From: Forficula auricularia | Taxonomy: Eukaryota; Arthropoda; Insecta; Dermaptera; Forficulidae | Length of the DNA: 64,000 nucleotides | Direction of reading: 5' to 3' | Assembly: GCA_024734495.1 (NCBI GenBank) | Contig: JALMQS010000082.1 | Span: forward strand, 2,248,625 to 2,312,624 | Part shown: positions 63,491 through 64,000 of the stretch, in pieces | Layout of the letters: every line of letters starts with the position of its first letter | Position numbering within the stretch: the stretch's first letter is position 1 | Translations under genes and position numbers: made by a program | Notes under the pieces: generated by a model | Seen by the model: the letters and a program-made list of their open reading frames with translations, nothing else | Databases searched by the model: none | Told to the model about the DNA's origin: nothing

Positions 63491-63924
63491 AGTATTGGAC
63501 TATATTATTTTACATTTATTAAGAAAATTAAAAATATTACTGTAAAATTTTGAATTGTTTTCGGGGTAAATGTTTTAAAATTGATCTTATGTTATATATT
63601 CATCAGTACCTGGCGGAGTGAGCGTTACTCAGTAATTTTTTGCTTTAGTTAACAAGCAATATATTAATATTATTTATTTAATTTCACGTAAAAAGATAGA
63701 TTTTTATTTGGAGGCAAAATTAAATAAAATTTAATTTATTGTTTTGACCCGCTCCGACCATCACCAATGGAAGCATCGAAGTGCAAAGTTTGAATAGTCG
63801 GGTTTTTTAAAAAGGATGAAAATTATGTTCTAATAAATTATTTTGTTCTTAGAAAATCATAAGATGGTGTCATCAATTAAATCCGATAAAATGGATGATT
63901 TTTAATTATATGTAAGAAAATAGG

Positions 63925-64000
63925 AATCCGGGATGTTTGCACCTCACAGGTTATCCGGATTTCTGTTACGGGCACTCGGGTTCGATTCCCAAGGGGTGAA
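63925..64000 (+). mobile_element. tRNA-like SINE, cut by window end
   Basis: GGAATCCGGGATGTTTGCAC then ACTCGGGTTCGATTCCCAAG has a perfect B box GGTTCGATTCC. The A box is unclear. Continues past the window. Confidence 0.4.

Noticed and set aside
63854..63912. Possible exon between TTGTTCTTAG and GTAAGA
   Set aside because: A related segment occurs inverted at about 29715-29760 in the repeat around ROMO1, and no coding similarity is seen.
1..64000. CRISPR arrays, bacterial operons or endogenous viral genes
   Set aside because: No regularly spaced short repeats of CRISPR type, no Shine-Dalgarno-led gene clusters and no viral protein motifs were seen; LINE reverse transcriptases explain the RT signals.

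Overview
The window is eukaryotic, AT-rich nuclear DNA, almost certainly from an insect. Host coding sequence is a tiny fraction of it: short exons with clean splice sites in a large mass of transposable elements. The best-anchored exons are the first coding exon of the CREB coactivator CRTC (16096-16209, minus), the first coding exon of ROMO1 (29981-30114, plus), and a PIGBOS1-like mitochondrial microprotein (41515-41708, minus) carrying a one-base frame break in a G run. Four further small minus-strand segments look like host coding sequence but are not identified: a 48-codon ORF at 19489-19635; a terminal exon at 34728-34931 and an internal exon at 48740-48847 that join in phase and would encode one small single-pass membrane protein; and a terminal exon with one membrane segment at 61730-61864. 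No bacterial-type operons, CRISPR arrays or viral genes were seen.

Layout. 1-16 kb: nested hAT elements, most with exact 8-bp target duplications; the deepest nest is a palindromic repeat holding a hAT, holding another hAT, holding a mariner. A 567-bp-period tandem duplication follows, then CRTC exon 1 with a GC-richer, E2F-like upstream region. 17-25 kb: Helitron-like sequence with a 1.4-kb palindrome, a dead LINE, palindromic repeats, and a composite SINE fused to the 5' end of a LINE reading frame. 25-33 kb: LINE fragments, a hAT domain, ROMO1 exon 1 in the loop of an inverted repeat, and a 5'-truncated LINE with a 500-codon open reverse transcriptase. 33-43 kb: jockey-like and I-like LINE pieces, a TTAA-flanked element, a ten-unit 125-bp array made of Helitron interior, and the PIGBOS1-like gene. 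43-55 kb: a minisatellite split by an RTE-like LINE, TTAA and PIF/Harbinger-like elements, and copies of an 8-bp-duplicating MITE. 55-64 kb: another complete hAT pair of ends, a LINE with a restriction-like endonuclease, AT microsatellites and a tRNA-like SINE end.

Recurring themes. (1) Palindromic Penelope/retrozyme-like repeats have hammerhead-ribozyme-like cores (CTGANGA, stem II, GAAA) at their hinges; in most, stem III is reduced to a short palindrome, the form expected of dimeric hammerheads. (2) One MITE family (ends CGAGGGGTGAAC) occurs four times, each with 8-bp duplications, and two of the four pre-insertion sites survive elsewhere in the window. (3) A Helitron-like family ends in GCAGCTAG before T, and its interior has been amplified in tandem. 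The genes do not form a visible pathway, but ROMO1, the PIGBOS1-like gene and perhaps the unidentified membrane exons suggest a cluster of small, probably mitochondrial, protein genes spread apart by transposons.
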